From assembly GCA_958496175.1 (NCBI GenBank), contig OY292275.1, positions 53,087,701 through 53,151,700 of the forward strand: 64,000 nucleotides of DNA, written 5' to 3'. Under the pieces are notes generated by a model. It saw only the letters and a program-made list of their open reading frames with translations. It searched no databases and had not been told where the DNA came from. The position numbers were made by a program, and so were the translations under genes. Each line of letters starts with the position of its first letter. Position 1 is the first letter of the stretch. The stretch is from Sisyra terminalis (taxonomy: Eukaryota > Arthropoda > Insecta > Neuroptera > Sisyridae). Below, one piece after another: positions 50,938 to 63,565 of this stretch.

Positions 50938-52266
50938 ATGGCGAACGGACCTATTGCAGAACGAAATCAAGGTAGGCGTTAAAAGAATCATGTATTTCAG
51001 AACGTAATATATTTGTTTTCAGATGCGACAATTTACGTTGGAGGGTTGGACGATAAAGTCTCAGAATCTTTAATGTGGGAATTATTTGTTCAAGCAGGTC
51101 CAGTTGGTAAGAAGAAAAGTTTTATATTTTAATTCAGAAATAATCACAGCTATGCATTTTTAGTTAATGTTCATATGCCCAAAGACCGGGTAACCATGAT
51201 GCATCAAGGATATGGATTCGTAGAATTTATGGGAGAAGAAGATGCTGACTATGCTATCAAAATTATGAACATGATAAAACTTTATGGGAAACCTATTCGA
51301 GTAAATAAGGCGTCCGCACACCAAAAGAACTTAGATGTGGGCGCCAATATATTTATAGGAAATCTAGATCCTGAAGTAGACGAAAAACTTTTGTACGACA
51401 CATTTTCAGCATTTGGTGTAATTTTACAAACACCGAAGGTATTACTTTTGTTTTCATTATGTAATAAGTTTTAATCTTAAGTCTACACCAATTTTTAGAT
51501 TATGCGAGATCCCGAAACTGGAAATTCTAAAGGTTTCGCTTTTATCAATTTCGCTAGTTTCGACGCATCAGATGCATCAATTGATGCTATGAATGGACAA
51601 TATTTATGCAATCGTCCTATATCTGTATCATATGCATTTAAAAAGGATGCTAAAGGAGAAAGACATGGATCAGCTGCGGAACGTTTACTTGCTGCTCAAA
51701 ATCCATTATCTCAAGCAGATAGACCTCACCAGTTGTTTGCTGATGCACCTCCTATAGGAATGATGCCAATGATGGGAATGGCGCCTCCTCCACCACCTAT
51801 GGCAATGTTGGGAATGGTTCCACCACCTCCTCCATCTGCAGCAGGAATGCATCCACCACCTCCACCTCCTGTACCACCACCTTCTTCGTTTCCATCAAGT
51901 ATACCGCCGCCACCTTTACCACCGATGCAAATGTCTCATCCACCCTTACCACCTGGTATGCCTCCTCCTGGTGCTCCACCATTGCCACCAACATCTACCC
52001 CAAGTGGTCCACCGCCTCCTCCGCGTATGATGCCACCACCACCTCCATGGGGTGGACCGCCACCGCCTCCAAGTGGTCCATTCGGTTCAAACACTTTCCC
52101 TCCACCACCACCACCTGGAGCACGACCGCCACCAAATTGGAGGCCTCCTCCACCTGGACCTCCGGGACAATTTGCTGGTCCATTCCCTCCTCGAGGACCA
52201 CCACCACCGCCAAATAATTACCCCAATAATCAGTATGAAAACTACACCGAAAATTATAACTACTAA
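50938..52266 (+). CDS. SF3B4: Splicing factor 3B subunit 4 (SF3b49)
   Basis: Subunit of SF3b in the U2 snRNP; contacts pre-mRNA near the branch site and binds SF3B2. Exons: 50938-50971, 51023-51106, 51164-51438, 51499-52266, totalling 1161 nt and 386 residues (human 424). Two RRMs are visible: the first with [11 protein letters not shown] and [18 protein letters not shown], the second with [20 protein letters not shown] and [21 protein letters not shown] linker ([20 protein letters not shown]) leads to a tail of about 180 residues of proline, glycine and methionine. The CCA/CCT-rich coding of this tail opens long spurious frames on the minus strand and in other frames. It is tail to tail with ABHD16A (484 bp between stops). 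AATAAA polyadenylation signals lie just downstream, near 52327 and 52381. Confidence 0.98.
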
Positions 52267-52750
52267 ATGTAATTATTTTCTTATAAGGAACATTCGTTGT
52301 CTTTTTTTTTTTAATTAAAAACTTAAGAATAAACAACTTGTTTCAATTTTATAAGTTATATATAAAGTATACGTATACATTAATAAATACATACAATAAT
52401 ACATCACAATTTCAATGATATTTTTTTAATATGGATATTATCTGAGCTACCGGCAAATAAATAAAATAAGCTGTGACATTAAATGACATTTAAATTGAGA
52501 ACTACGACATGCTACAATCTTTACGGAAGAGAGATCTTGCTAAATAGGTGTAAAAAAGCTGAAACAAACAGAACTTATTTGGTTCACATTTAGATAATTT
52601 TATTGTAACAAAAATCAAATCGTAAGAGATTACATTATAACAAAACAAAAATTCCATCGAAAATCAAGTCAATAATATAAATATAATAAAATAATATACT
52701 TAGCATAGAATACGATTAAATACCGGAATATTATATTGGAACATTTATAT
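52267..52750. terminator. Convergent 3' ends of SF3B4 and ABHD16A
   Basis: SF3B4 signals: aataaa near 52327 and 52381. The ABHD16A signal on the minus strand is AATAAA at 52603-52598. The two transcripts probably end within 300 bp of each other and may overlap. Confidence 0.5.
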
Positions 52751-55700
52751 TTAAGTAAATACGAATCCAGAATCGGAATTGGTATCCCATGGTCGTTGGA
52801 AGTATTCGAGACGCAACGGTGCACAATGGGATGCTTTAAAATCAATCATGTATTTTCTGGCCAAAAATAGAGCAAGTCTTTTTTTGACAAGATCTTTAAG
52901 ATCATCGCCTATTAGCATTGGAAACGAAGCAGAATTTTCACTGATATACGAGTGAATAATCGAGAGACATAGATCATCATCTATCTCGTATTGATTTATA
53001 AACTGCTCCTGATCTGGTCCTACTAGTGGCAAATATTCGTTCAATACTTTCATTACAGCATCATCAAATATGACGGGATATCTATACTTTAGCAATTTGG
53101 TTAGTAAAAAATTGCCTCGATTAGTCGATACATCAAATTCGCTAAAATTAAATTTGTAAATATCAGTATAATGCTTAGTGATAACTTAAAAATTTTTACG
53201 TTGTGCAAATAATCTCATCTTCTGTGCGACGAATGAGCAAAACGGGACCATGATAATAATTCAAAAGCTCGGAAACGTTTAAATTGACATTGCATCTAAT
53301 CGCAGTAGTCACAATTGGCTCCAGAATGCCAGGCATTTGTTGTCGCGCCAAAGGTAAAACATCATCGAATGATGCATCTAAAATCTATTAAAATATCTTA
53401 TGTTTTTTAAAATTAAAAAAAAATAGTAATGCAATAAAAGTTTGTTTTGAATTAACTTAGTTTTAACCCTAGAGCTGCTTAGTTGTTATACAGTAACAGT
53501 AAACAACCATTAAACATAGATTCAAAACTTACCATTCCCCGAACATTGGGATACTGTTTAGCTGCCAAAGCTGTTGTAAATCCTCCAATACTCCATCCAA
53601 ACAAGATGATATTCTCGACTTTAAAGTTTAACTTATGAATGGCGAACAAAAGCACAACATTGATAGCATTTAATTCTTGATCCGGATAAGGAGCACCCTA
53701 AGAATAAATTATTGTAACACTGTTTAAAACTAAACAGTTACAATAATATACTTACTGTGCTGTCGGCAAATCCTGGATGATTCCATCCTAATACTGAATA
53801 ACCTGCATCTATTGGGGCTGCCATTATTCCATTTTCATAAAATCCAGCATTTCCTTCCGAACAAATCACAAGTATTTTACCATTCGTAGTTAAGCCTCTT
53901 CTATCAATAAACATAGAATCAATGTGATTTCCTCCACGGGCAGCAAGTTTAAAACGCTGTCCATCAAATTGTTCAATAAGACGAGCTCTCCCTTCATTTA
54001 AGGTAGAAGCTGCGGAAGGAAAATAAGCATCGTAAAGTACATAGGATAATATGAATTATGAATACCAAATATTCGCAACAAAATATCCGAAAGACCAATA
54101 CCTATACATATGACTGTTTTCTTAAAACCGAGATAATACAAATTTGAAACTTCAGAATCTCAAGTAGTTTTGAATATTAAATCAATATCAAAATATTTCC
54201 AAAACGGTTCAATTTACTCTCCCAAATATTTGCCACAGTTCATTTGAAATAATTAGTGGACAAATAATTTTTAAAAATTTTAAACGTGACTGCTACATAA
54301 GGAAAACGATAGCTGTAAAGAAAACTATTTCAAATAAGTAATGTTTTACTTTTAATTACTTATACGATAACGTTTAAGAATAGTAATTTTATTTCTATAT
54401 TTTACCAAAAAAAATTCATAGTTATGTTAACTTCTTGGTGAAACATTCTTAACAGATGTTTTGTTGTGAATATTTTATTTTCAGTTTATTTGATACGGCA
54501 ACAAGTAGATGGTGGGTCTGTTCGATCTTTTTAACAACAATGCTGTAATTCAATTAGTGTCTTTCTTTTAATATATACCAGAAGTTTAAAAATAAAATAT
54601 ACCTATATAAAAGACAAGGAAACAAAGGAAACTGTCGTAAAAAAGATCGAAACAATCCAGTGACACAAATGGGAAAAACCGTGAATCGGTCAAAAAATGA
54701 ATTAGTTTATGTTTTTACGGTAGTATGACAAAAGAGAACAAAGACAAAATAGAACATGTCACATTTATGTTGTTTAAGTTCAATTTCCTTAAATTTTCCT
54801 CTAATAGACGAATCTTTTAAATTTATTGTTTTTAAATCTCCGAGTTACGAAATACACAACGATATATTAGCGATGTTCTGTTCTGTTTTGTCATGATTTA
54901 TTTTTTCGGTCGCGATTCTGTCTGATGCACCATTAATTATCATAAAAGAGAAACAAACGTAGTCCAAATGTGTCACATTTTTTTTAATTACAAATGCGAA
55001 AAAAATGAAATTTTGTACTCCTTTCATTTTTGATATAAATGTTGTCTTTAATTTGTTCAAGTTATTGGAGATACTTCAATATTTCGTAAACTAAAAATTT
55101 TATTATTCATTTTCAATTTATTTCATCGAAATCTATAAGAATCTGGCGTTAAATCGTAGCGCTGGAAGAATTGTAGTCTTGCCAAGTTATTTTTCAAAAA
55201 CATATGCTTCCTTAGGTAAAACGTTAGTGCATGAATAGTTGTGATCGCATATGGTACTTAGAAATCAACTATTGTGTAAACACAAGACCATTTTTATCGC
55301 AATTGCAACAGAACAATTAGAGTACTATTTATAAATGAATTATCTACCTAATATGGCTTGAATAAGCCCAACGGACCCTGGGTAAATTAATTTAATACCA
55401 AACGTATGGACAGCTAAATAGCTAAATATTTGTAATGGGAATGATACAATTGGAGAGTATCCGCTAGGCGCAGGACGAATTTCTTGAATTGGCGGAGTTA
55501 AGTTTCTAGAATAAATGTATAATTAATTGGAAAAATCACAAAACATTTTTTTTCAAAAACTAACTTCGAAATATCTGACCATCGAAAGTCAATCGGCCAA
55601 GCATAAAATTCAAAATCGTACGTCTGTAATTGTTTTTTAAGCTCTGGATTTAAATTCGTTTGGTAATCGTTTAAAAGTTTCAAAAATCGTAAATATTGAG

Positions 55701-56153
55701 GTTGTTGTAAACGACCCCAACCTCGCACAAAATATGATATAACAAAAACCACGCCAATACTCGTTATTAATTTTATGATTGTAAAAACACCCTCGCTCAC
55801 AGAATTATAGCGGCGATACATAACCATTACTATGAACGGGGAAGAATAAAGTCCAAAACTCCATAATATGCCTATCTACAATATGGTAATAAGAAATTAG
55901 AATTACATGAACTATAATTGATTTTACAAGCAAAAATCATAATTTTGATTCTCACCGATTTAATAACTTGGTCGCCCCACCGCTCAAAGCTAGACGGCTC
56001 ATAATTTCTCTAAAAATTTACCAAAAAATAATTAGCATACAATTGAAATAAAGAAAACTACGAATTTTTTACAACCTGTGTATGTTCGCGACGATAAATT
56101 CGGTATAATCTTGGTCCTACAATACAATTTACAAGTTGACCAAACCAAGACAT
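52751..56153 (-). CDS. ABHD16A: ABHD16A-like phosphatidylserine lipase
   Basis: Membrane alpha/beta hydrolase that makes lysophosphatidylserine from phosphatidylserine in the ER. Exons on the minus strand: 56153-56076, 56009-55956, 55875-55565, 55505-55348, 54009-53756, 53697-53533, 53384-53200, 53141-52751, totalling 1596 nt and 531 residues (human 558). All junctions are GT...AG and in phase. N-terminus GPRLYRIYR, then hydrophobic segments in exon 3. Then FDGQRFKLAARGGNHIDSMF, SEGNAGFYENG and WNHPGFADST. The nucleophile elbow is GWSIGGF in exon 6. Acid candidates are in ILDASFDD or LLIRRTEDEI (exon 7) and the histidine is in KASHCAPL near the end, matching the family's C-terminal ATHCTP. 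Intron 4 is 1.3 kb; the others are short. Its promoter is shared with UTP4. Confidence 0.96.
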
Positions 56154-56776
56154 TTTTGATGTCATTGTTTCCAGCCTTCCCAGTTGAATACGGAAACTAG
56201 ATATTGCTAGATATGACAATACGAATTGACAGACTCAATTTTGACGTCAATAATCAATTAAAAATTTAGCTTGCCAACTTAAGAAAAGATAAATTTACTG
56301 AAAACGGTAAATTAAAATTCGATTTTAATGGTCAAAATCAACTTACACGATGTCAAAATTTATAAAAATTAAGATGAAATAGCTCACTATTTATGATTTT
56401 TCATAAAAAATCAATGTTTTTAGTTTTTTATGCATTTTTAAGAAAATCCCGGGAAAATATAGGGAATTCAGAGAGAAGAGAACAACAGAGCCACCTGGTA
56501 ATAATTAGTAAAGTTAATCATTTTTTAGAAGATTTAAAATTCTATCAAAACTAAAATTCTTTGACATAAAATGTAATTTAATGGATTAAATTCTTCCAGA
56601 AGAATATTTCTTTAATAATATAAGTATATTAAAGTTTTTGTGTTTAAGCTTAGTTAAACTAAGGTTCAAATTTTAAATCCAACTTTTGTTTTTATCATAT
56701 TTGATGTAGTTTATGTAAAAACACGTGGTTTAAAATTAATGAAGTTTAGAATAAATTGAAATAAATAAATGATACA
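56154..56776. promoter_or_regulatory. Divergent promoter region, ABHD16A / UTP4
   Basis: 623 bp separate the two opposed start codons. The part next to ABHD16A is less AT-rich (gtttccagccttcccagttg). The rest is AT-rich with no clear motif. Part of it must be 5' UTR for each gene. Confidence 0.5.
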
Positions 56777-59429
56777 ATGCCTATCTCAAAAATTCATAAT
56801 ATTGGATTCTATGAATTAGCTCCAAAATCAATCACTTGTATGTCATACAACAATAGTACGGAAAAATTAGCCGTTTCAAGGTAGCGACATGTTTATATTA
56901 CATATCAATCAAAATTTATAATTATAAACATTTATTGCAGAAGTAATTCAAATATAGAAATATGGAATATTTTAAACGCCCCGTTTATAGAAAAAACAAT
57001 TTATGGAGATGTAAATGGAACTATCGAATCATTAGTATGGTGTACGGATCGTCTATTTAGTTGTGGCTTAGACGGATTTGTTATTGAATATGATTTACAT
57101 TGTTTAAAAGTCAAAAATAAATTTCAAGTTTCTGCCATTGCCATTTGGTGCATGGACATCAACAATAGTAAAACCCATCTTGCCACAGGATCAGAAAATG
57201 GGTATATAAACATTTTTCAAATTGAACCTGAAACGATTACGTTTTATAAGTTTTTGGATAAACAAGAAGGGAGGATTCTTTGTTTAAAATTTGATGATTC
57301 GGGAGAGAAAATTATAACTGGAAGTGTGGATACCATTCGTGTATGGAGTGTGCAAACAGGTCATGCGATACATAAATTAAATACGGGCAGAAATAAAAAT
57401 AATCAAGAAACGATTGTTTGGTGTGTCGATATAATTGATAATGAAACCATAGTTTCGGGTGATTCCCGCGGAAAAATATCCTTTTGGGATGTCAAATTGG
57501 GATCACTGATAGAAAGTGTTCCTTCTCTTAGGGCAGATATTTTAACTTTATGTTTGTCCGAAGACAAACAGTCATTATATTGTGCCGGGGTTGATCCTGT
57601 TATAACTTGCTTTGAAAAAGTAAATGTCAAGGACAACCATGTGAAATGGGTAAAAAGTACCCAAAGACATATTCATGATCACGACGTAAGAAAGCTTTTA
57701 ATAGTTGATAAAGTTTTGTATTCTGCTGGAGTTGATGGTTATCTAGCGATTAGCCACTATCCACCTAAAGTAGTTTTACGCATCCCACCACTCTTGCAAA
57801 ATCCAGTTGTGCACTTATGCCCCAAAAACAATTGTATTTTGTTGAAATATGAAACACATTTAGAACTGTGGGAACTTGGGAGTGCCAAAGGTCAAGATGT
57901 AGGAGCTGGTGGAGAAATGTCTTTGGGGCTACTGCCAATCAAAAAAGATCCAAAAAAGCTGTTAGTCTTGAAAACAAAGAACGATGAAATTATAAATGCT
58001 TGCGCCATATCACCAAATGGAAATTACATAATTTATACCACTAATACATTGATGCGAGTTTATTTAATTAATTACGTAAGTTTATTATTTTTATTTAATC
58101 TAACTTAAGGTTCAATATACTATATTTTTAATTTAGGTAAACGATACTTTAGAACTATCCAGAAATAATCAAATTCCAGCTGAAATTAAAGGAGCCCACA
58201 AAATTGTATTTACCCCTTGGAATAATGAGGTAATCCTAGCTTCTTCCAATGGTTACCTCAACGTTATTGAACTTCCTCAAGATAATTCAGATAGCGTACA
58301 TTTGATTCAAACGATTTCTCTTAATGAAGGTGCCTAAATTCATACATTTAAATTTGAATTTATTGAACAAAAAATATTTATTTTTCAGTTTTAAGTGATA
58401 CCATTAACTTTTTACTTACATCTGACTGTGGAAAATATCTTCTAGCAAGTGATTGCACCGGCAAAATAGTAGTTTGGCAAAAATTAAAAAAATCACGAGT
58501 CAAAGATCAAAGAAACTGGAAATTATACTGGCAGTTGCCACTTTATTCCAATTTTCCAACGGCTATTGCAATTCAATCGAAATTAAATAATCTAATAGTT
58601 GCTTATGCTGACCATACGGTAATACTTTGTTTAATATATTCTAATATCATTTTAATGCCTTTTTTTAGATTTTAGAATACAATTTAAAAGAACAAAGTCT
58701 TACAGATTATTCAAAAAAATTAAACGTCTCGCCATACAAAACATGGTTTGATAAGCATAGTGCAATTCGAGGAATCGGTTATGATCCTAGAGTAACAAAC
58801 ATTGTCATCCTATATAACGACAAATACTTGTATATATTAGATAAAAATCAAGTATGTATATTATATAAGTTTATTACAGATAAGATTTTCATGATAATAT
58901 TTTACTAGGATTCATTAATGTCGGATAAAAAAATAAAACGTATTGATTCATCGGAAATAGACGTAAAATCCTCACATTCAATGATACATGATGAAGCTGT
59001 GTTCGCTCTCAAAAAATATAAAGTAAGGACTCTTAGAGATAATTACGATTTATATTCATTATTTTATCAAAAAATTGAAAAACAGACAATATGATTATTT
59101 GAGCCACGAAAAAGGTTTTACCGGTAATTCCAACTTTATCAAGTGCTTAATCATAACATTTTCATATGAATAAGTTTGAATTGCCGGTAAAATGTTATAC
59201 TATGTTGCGCTTAAGTTCAACTTTTGCTGTTATTTGATATATACGTTCCATTAAAATTGATTTAAATCATTAAAGACCAGTAATAAAAAAAAATCTTTTT
59301 GTATTTCAGCATTTAGTTTATTTTGGATACTTTACTCGAGATGAACTAATAGCGGTAGAAGTTACATCAGCGGCACTGACTGCACAATTACCCCCATGTG
59401 TACAATTTAAGAAATTTGGAATAATGTAA
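56777..59429 (+). CDS. UTP4: U3 small nucleolar RNA-associated protein 4 (cirhin)
   Basis: WD40 protein of the t-UTP subcomplex of the small-subunit processome, needed for early 18S rRNA processing in the nucleolus. Exons: 56777-56880, 56941-58075, 58137-58329, 58389-58618, 58669-58851, 58909-59022, 59310-59429, totalling 2079 nt and 692 residues (human 686). WD blocks include IEIWNILN, GLDGFVIEYDL, ATGSENGYINIFQ, ITGSVDTIRVWSVQTGHAI, IVSGDSRGKISFWDVKLGSL and LLASDCTGKIVVWQK. The C-terminus AQLPPCVQFKKFGIM resembles the family ending PPPLKKKKFG. The stop at 59427 overlaps a donor-like sequence, but the conserved end is already reached. Intron 6 has a short inverted repeat. URM1 follows on the same strand after 717 bp. 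Confidence 0.95.
59112..59203. repeat. Short inverted repeat in UTP4 intron 6
   Basis: aaggttttaccggtaattcc (left) pairs with tttgaattgccggtaaaatg (right) around about 45 bp. It is probably a worn small MITE. Confidence 0.6.
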
Positions 59430-60146
59430 GAATTATGTATTTATACATATATAAATTGTTTTTTTATTAATTATAAATAAAAAAAATCAGAATAATTGTG
59501 TTTAATTTTTTCTTAATTTCATTATATCTATGCTAATATACTCTATACTCGAATGTATTATGTGTGTACAGTTGGACTTTCGACTATTTGTTCAATATGT
59601 TCCTATACTATTTTTATTTTTTGTTTGTATGTCTTCTTTTAATGCAAATTATGGCTGCATCGATTTTGACGAAATTCGTGATATAAGTACAACTCATTTT
59701 TCCACTTATAAGAGAGTATGATATGGCAATGTCGATTTATTCGCGAATTAAATTAGATAGCGAATAAGATATTGTCTCATTTAAAAGGGGCTTATACCTG
59801 CTAAAAAGATCATTTTAGTTATCAAATTCAAGAGGCAACTTTCTCTTAATTATTTTCCACAACTATGTTTAAAATTTCAAGTCTAGCTCATCAACAAGTG
59901 TGTTTAATTCTACCTAGCCATAGAAGAACACGTTTTGAAAATTGAATAAAATGAAAGTTTAGTGAAGCATTTTAAATCGCTACTTTAGACAGAATCCATA
60001 AAAATATAAATCGAATTTTAAAACTACAAAGTATCATGGAGCTTCCAAATATATAACCTAAAATTTCTGGCTAATAACATCGAATTGTACTAGTTAAATT
60101 TCATTGAATATTTACAAAATTTAAATAAATTAGTGATTTTTTTAGG
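59430..60146. other. UTP4 3' region and URM1 upstream region
   Basis: AT-rich; a 63-codon frame at 59530 is not supported as a gene. Text just before the URM1 ATG (tttttttagG-ATG) looks like a splice acceptor, so URM1 probably has a non-coding first exon in this stretch. Confidence 0.45.
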
Positions 60147-60702
60147 ATGTCTGAATTAAAGTTTACTGTGGAATTCTCGTAAGATATCTCTGTTCTTATA
60201 GAAAATGCTTTCAAAATTAACTTTGATTTTTTTTTGTTAGCGGAGGCGCTGAAAACCTTTTTGGAGGAAAGAAAAAATTTGATATAAATCTACCTCAATC
60301 TTCTAAAACATGTAGGTAATTTATTTATTATTGGAATTTATATAATTCATTCCAACTTATACAGTTATGTTAATAATTTTTAGGGACCATGAAATCATTA
60401 TTAGTTTGGATAAAAGATAATATTCTAACAGGAGATGTTGATTTATTTTTAAGAGGCGAAACAATGTATGTGTTTAGTATTTATTTTCTATTTTTTTTGG
60501 TATTTTTAATAAATTATTAAAATTTTTAGACGGCCTGGAATAATTGTAGCCATTAATGATACCGATTGGGAACTTTTGGTAAAAAAAAAATCTGTACAAT
60601 AAGAATTCAAAACTAATAAAATTTTAATTTTAGGGTGATTTAGACTATGTTATAAAAGAAAGAGATAATATATTCTTTATTTCTTCTTTGCATGGTGGAT
60701 AA
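60147..60702 (+). CDS. URM1: Ubiquitin-related modifier 1
   Basis: Sulfur carrier in the 2-thiolation of wobble uridine in tRNA (with MOCS3/UBA4 and the CTU1-CTU2 complex) and a protein modifier. Found by joining five very small exons: 60147-60178, 60241-60311, 60384-60465, 60530-60578, 60634-60702, totalling 303 nt and 100 residues, the family length. Every junction is GT...AG and in phase. Recognisable blocks are [50 protein letters not shown], and the end FFISSLHGG, where the C-terminal diglycine is the thiocarboxylated and conjugated end. The largest exon is 82 bp, so no single open frame reveals it. Lies between UTP4 and ARFRP1, all on the same strand. Confidence 0.96.
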
Positions 60703-61456
60703 AATTTATAAATTCAAGCCACATTGATTGTATGCGTGAAAATATAAAATGATTCGAAAGACATGCTAGGATAATACGCTCAAACGGCCTTAAAACTATT
60801 ACAACTGCATTTGTACAATAATATTTTTTCGTGTAAAAGTAAATAATAAATTTGTTTATTAATAATCTATTTGCAAGAATATTTAATTAAAAATTTTAAC
60901 AAAACTTTTCTCAAACGGCTATTAATTTTATTAGGCTTGACTAATTTTATACGTTTAAAATTTCGATTTATTTACGTCTGGGAATGACATTAACTGCATT
61001 AGCTAGCAGTTAGTACTAGCTAGTGAATCCGGTGCATCTCGTGTTGTCCCGACTGGTCCAGACCAATATCCTGCATCCCTTATTGTCCCTTTTAATTAAA
61101 TCAAACTCTGGCAGGTGTCAATATTAAAATGTTCTTTCCTTGTTTTCCTAATGTAGTTTTCGTGATATAAAAAAAGATACGAAATACTTGCACGCAGAAT
61201 TGCAGAATTGATGTATATGTTGCAAATCAACAAAGGATAACAACTATCTCTCTCTTTTTTATTATTGTTACTATACCGTTGAGCTACTTCCTCTAAAAAA
61301 TTCACCGGTACCGGGTTTAACGAGACTGTCCGACGTAAACCGATATCAACCGAATTAAATACAGGGGCTCTGTCAAAAATTTTATATTACCTTATTGAAA
61401 CGATAAATAATTTTCATACGTTTTTACAATAATTTTTATAAGAAATTTCGACCAAA
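60703..61456. promoter_or_regulatory. URM1 3' region and ARFRP1 upstream region
   Basis: AT-rich at first. From 60960 to 61110 there is a G/C-richer patch with ctagcagttagtactagcta and cctgcatcccttattgtccc, related to the remnant at 49091-49560. The region 61300-61370 (ggtaccgggtttaacgagac) just ahead of the ATG is the likely ARFRP1 promoter/leader. Confidence 0.45.
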
Positions 61457-62584
61457 ATGTATACGCTGTTGAACGGTCTTTACAAATATTTGACTCAAAA
61501 GGACGAATATTGCGTGCTTATATTGGGCCTAGACAATGCTGGAAAGACGGTTTGTTTTTATGTGCAAACTTTTCGTTCAATATCTTTAAATGATGTGTTT
61601 TGTAGACGTATTTGGAGGCTGCAAAAACCAAGCTAACAAAAAACTACAAAGGAATGAATCCCAGCAAAATTACAACCACGGTTGGGCTCAATATTGGGCA
61701 AATCGAGGTATCCGGGGTAACTCTCAATTTTTGGGATTTAGGTGGCCAAAGTGAACTCCAATCATTATGGGATAAAGTATGATGTATTTTTAAGTATAAG
61801 AGAATCACATTTATCTTATTCATTTTATTTTATAGTACTATGCTGAATCTCATGCTGTTATTTACATTGTTGATTCATCTGATCGTGATCGAATTCCCGA
61901 TTCCAAAGAAACATTCGGTAATTTATTAATATTGTTTTTACTGAACGGAATAATTGAAAAATTCTGAATTATATTTTATAGATAAGATGATATCAAGTGA
62001 ATGTTTAAAAGGCATTCCACTATTAGTGTTAGCTAATAAACAAGATATTCCAGACTGCATGGGGGTACGTGAAGTGAAGCCAATTTTCAATAAAAATGGC
62101 CATTTGATTGGTCGCCGTGACTGCATGGTAATGCCAGTTTCTGCACTTACCGGGTAATTTATAACAATATTTTCAAGTATTCCTATCACGAGACTAAAAA
62201 TTATAATTTTTAAAATAAATCGAGTATATTCCAAGTAATAAGATTAGCTGTTATTTGACATGCATTATTATGCATTTTAATGCAAAATTTCGAATGAATT
62301 CGCGGATATATGCAAATATTTAACCAACCCAATGTCTTATACTCGCATTTTTAATACTTTCATTTTAGGTGAAAAAATTGTATAAATTTATACTATTTTA
62401 TGAGTAGGAATTCGTTTGAAAAAAAATCTCATGAAGGGAATATTATAATTATTTAATTAAACTTTTTTTTTATATTTTGTTTTTAAATCGTAGGGATGGA
62501 ATAGATGAGGGTATTATGTGGTTAGTTAACTGTATTAAACAAAACAGTGATATAAGACCTCCGAGAAACTGGGACGACTCTTAA
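61457..62584 (+). CDS. ARFRP1: ADP-ribosylation factor-related protein 1
   Basis: Arf-like GTPase of the trans-Golgi (yeast Arl3p relative) that recruits ARL1 and its golgins. Exons: 61457-61549, 61606-61776, 61836-61917, 61982-62153, 62494-62584, totalling 609 nt and 202 residues (human 201). All junctions are in phase. Motifs: G1 GLDNAGKT at residues 24-31; switch I TTTVGLNIG; G3 WDLGGQ; ELQSLWDKYYAE; G4 NKQD; and SALTGDG for G5. There is tyrosine, not glycine, at position 2, so no N-myristoylation; membrane attachment through an acetylated N-terminus is known for this family. The catalytic glutamine of WDLGGQ is present. Confidence 0.97.
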
Positions 62585-63509
62585 ATTATTCAACGGATCA
62601 ACGTTTCGAAAAAATAATCAATCCATATATAATCGATGTGTATATGTGTTACCCGTCCTAACCCCCTTATACAATATTCATATAAAACTTTGTTCAACTT
62701 CATAAATGTTATTTCATTTCATTTATAAAATTTTCTAATAAGTGTATATATATGATTTAATATTTTAATTTGTATTATATATTTTGTAAATAAGTTATGT
62801 TTTAATGTTTTTATTAAAATTTTAATATTTTTCTTTATTTATTTTTTATTCAAATTTTCTGTTCCTTCAAAAGTATTATATTATATTTTTTATTGTATTG
62901 TAATATGTATCTTTAATGTGATATGTCCTTCAAGTGTAAAATTCATTTGATGAAATCAATGGAATACTAATATCATATGGCGTATAAAATAAATAATTAA
63001 ACCCAATATGGTGTTTATGTTCAATTATAATAATAAAAAAACTTCCAATTATAGTAGTCGTAATATTACTATAATAATTTACTTTTATTTTCAATTAGAT
63101 CAATTATACTTAAATTTTGAATATTTAACTAGTATGAGTCACATTACGGAGGTAAAAGACGAACGTTTGTTATTTACTTTTCCCCATAACGTGGAAATTC
63201 CGCCGTAACAGTAGTTTATTTTATTTTGTTCTTATTAAAGTGTGAGTTTATGATGTGGATACACCTATTTGATTCGTACTTTACATAAATATTCAAATAG
63301 ATAAGCGGTAACAGCAGCATCGTTTTTTTGATAAGGTGATAAGCCTTTACCATGTGTTAATAAATAGGTGAAAGATAACACCTGACAAAGCAGCACTCTT
63401 ATCAATGGAAAAGGATATACCGAAAAACGTAAAAGCGTATTTGAAATTCTGTAATTTTTACTGTTAATAAGTATATTATTTAATATTAGTGCATAAAATT
63501 TTAATTAAA
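62585..63509. other. Spacer after ARFRP1
   Basis: ARFRP1 3' UTR and AT-rich spacer; AATAAA near 62987. A short frame at 63129-63208 (begins MSHITEVKDERLLF) has a balanced codon composition but no supporting context, so I leave it unassigned. A G/C-richer patch at 63303-63420 precedes the next gene. Confidence 0.4.
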
Positions 63510-63565
63510 ATGTATCCGTATTATGAACAAGATTGGAGTGTATTGCCACCGGAATTAAATAGAAG
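63510..63565 (+). CDS. First exon of an unidentified gene, cut by window edge
   Basis: ATG at 63510 followed by 18 codons (MYPYYEQDWSVLPPELNR) and a donor at ag|gtaaat. The pattern W--LPPEL is how many F-box domains begin, so an F-box protein is possible, but this is weak evidence from a few residues. The rest of the gene lies beyond or deep within the remaining 430 bp; no second exon is obvious there. Confidence 0.45.

Noticed and set aside
51797..52336. Long valine/glutamate-rich minus-strand frames opposite the SF3B4 tail
   Set aside because: They arise from the CCA/CCT repeats coding for polyproline on the plus strand.
59530..59721. 63-codon frame between UTP4 and URM1, considered as an extra UTP4 exon
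   Set aside because: UTP4 already ends with its conserved C-terminus, and this frame has no acceptor in phase and no similarity.
61938..62234. 98-codon minus-strand frame over ARFRP1 exon 4
   Set aside because: Antisense shadow of a conserved GTPase exon.
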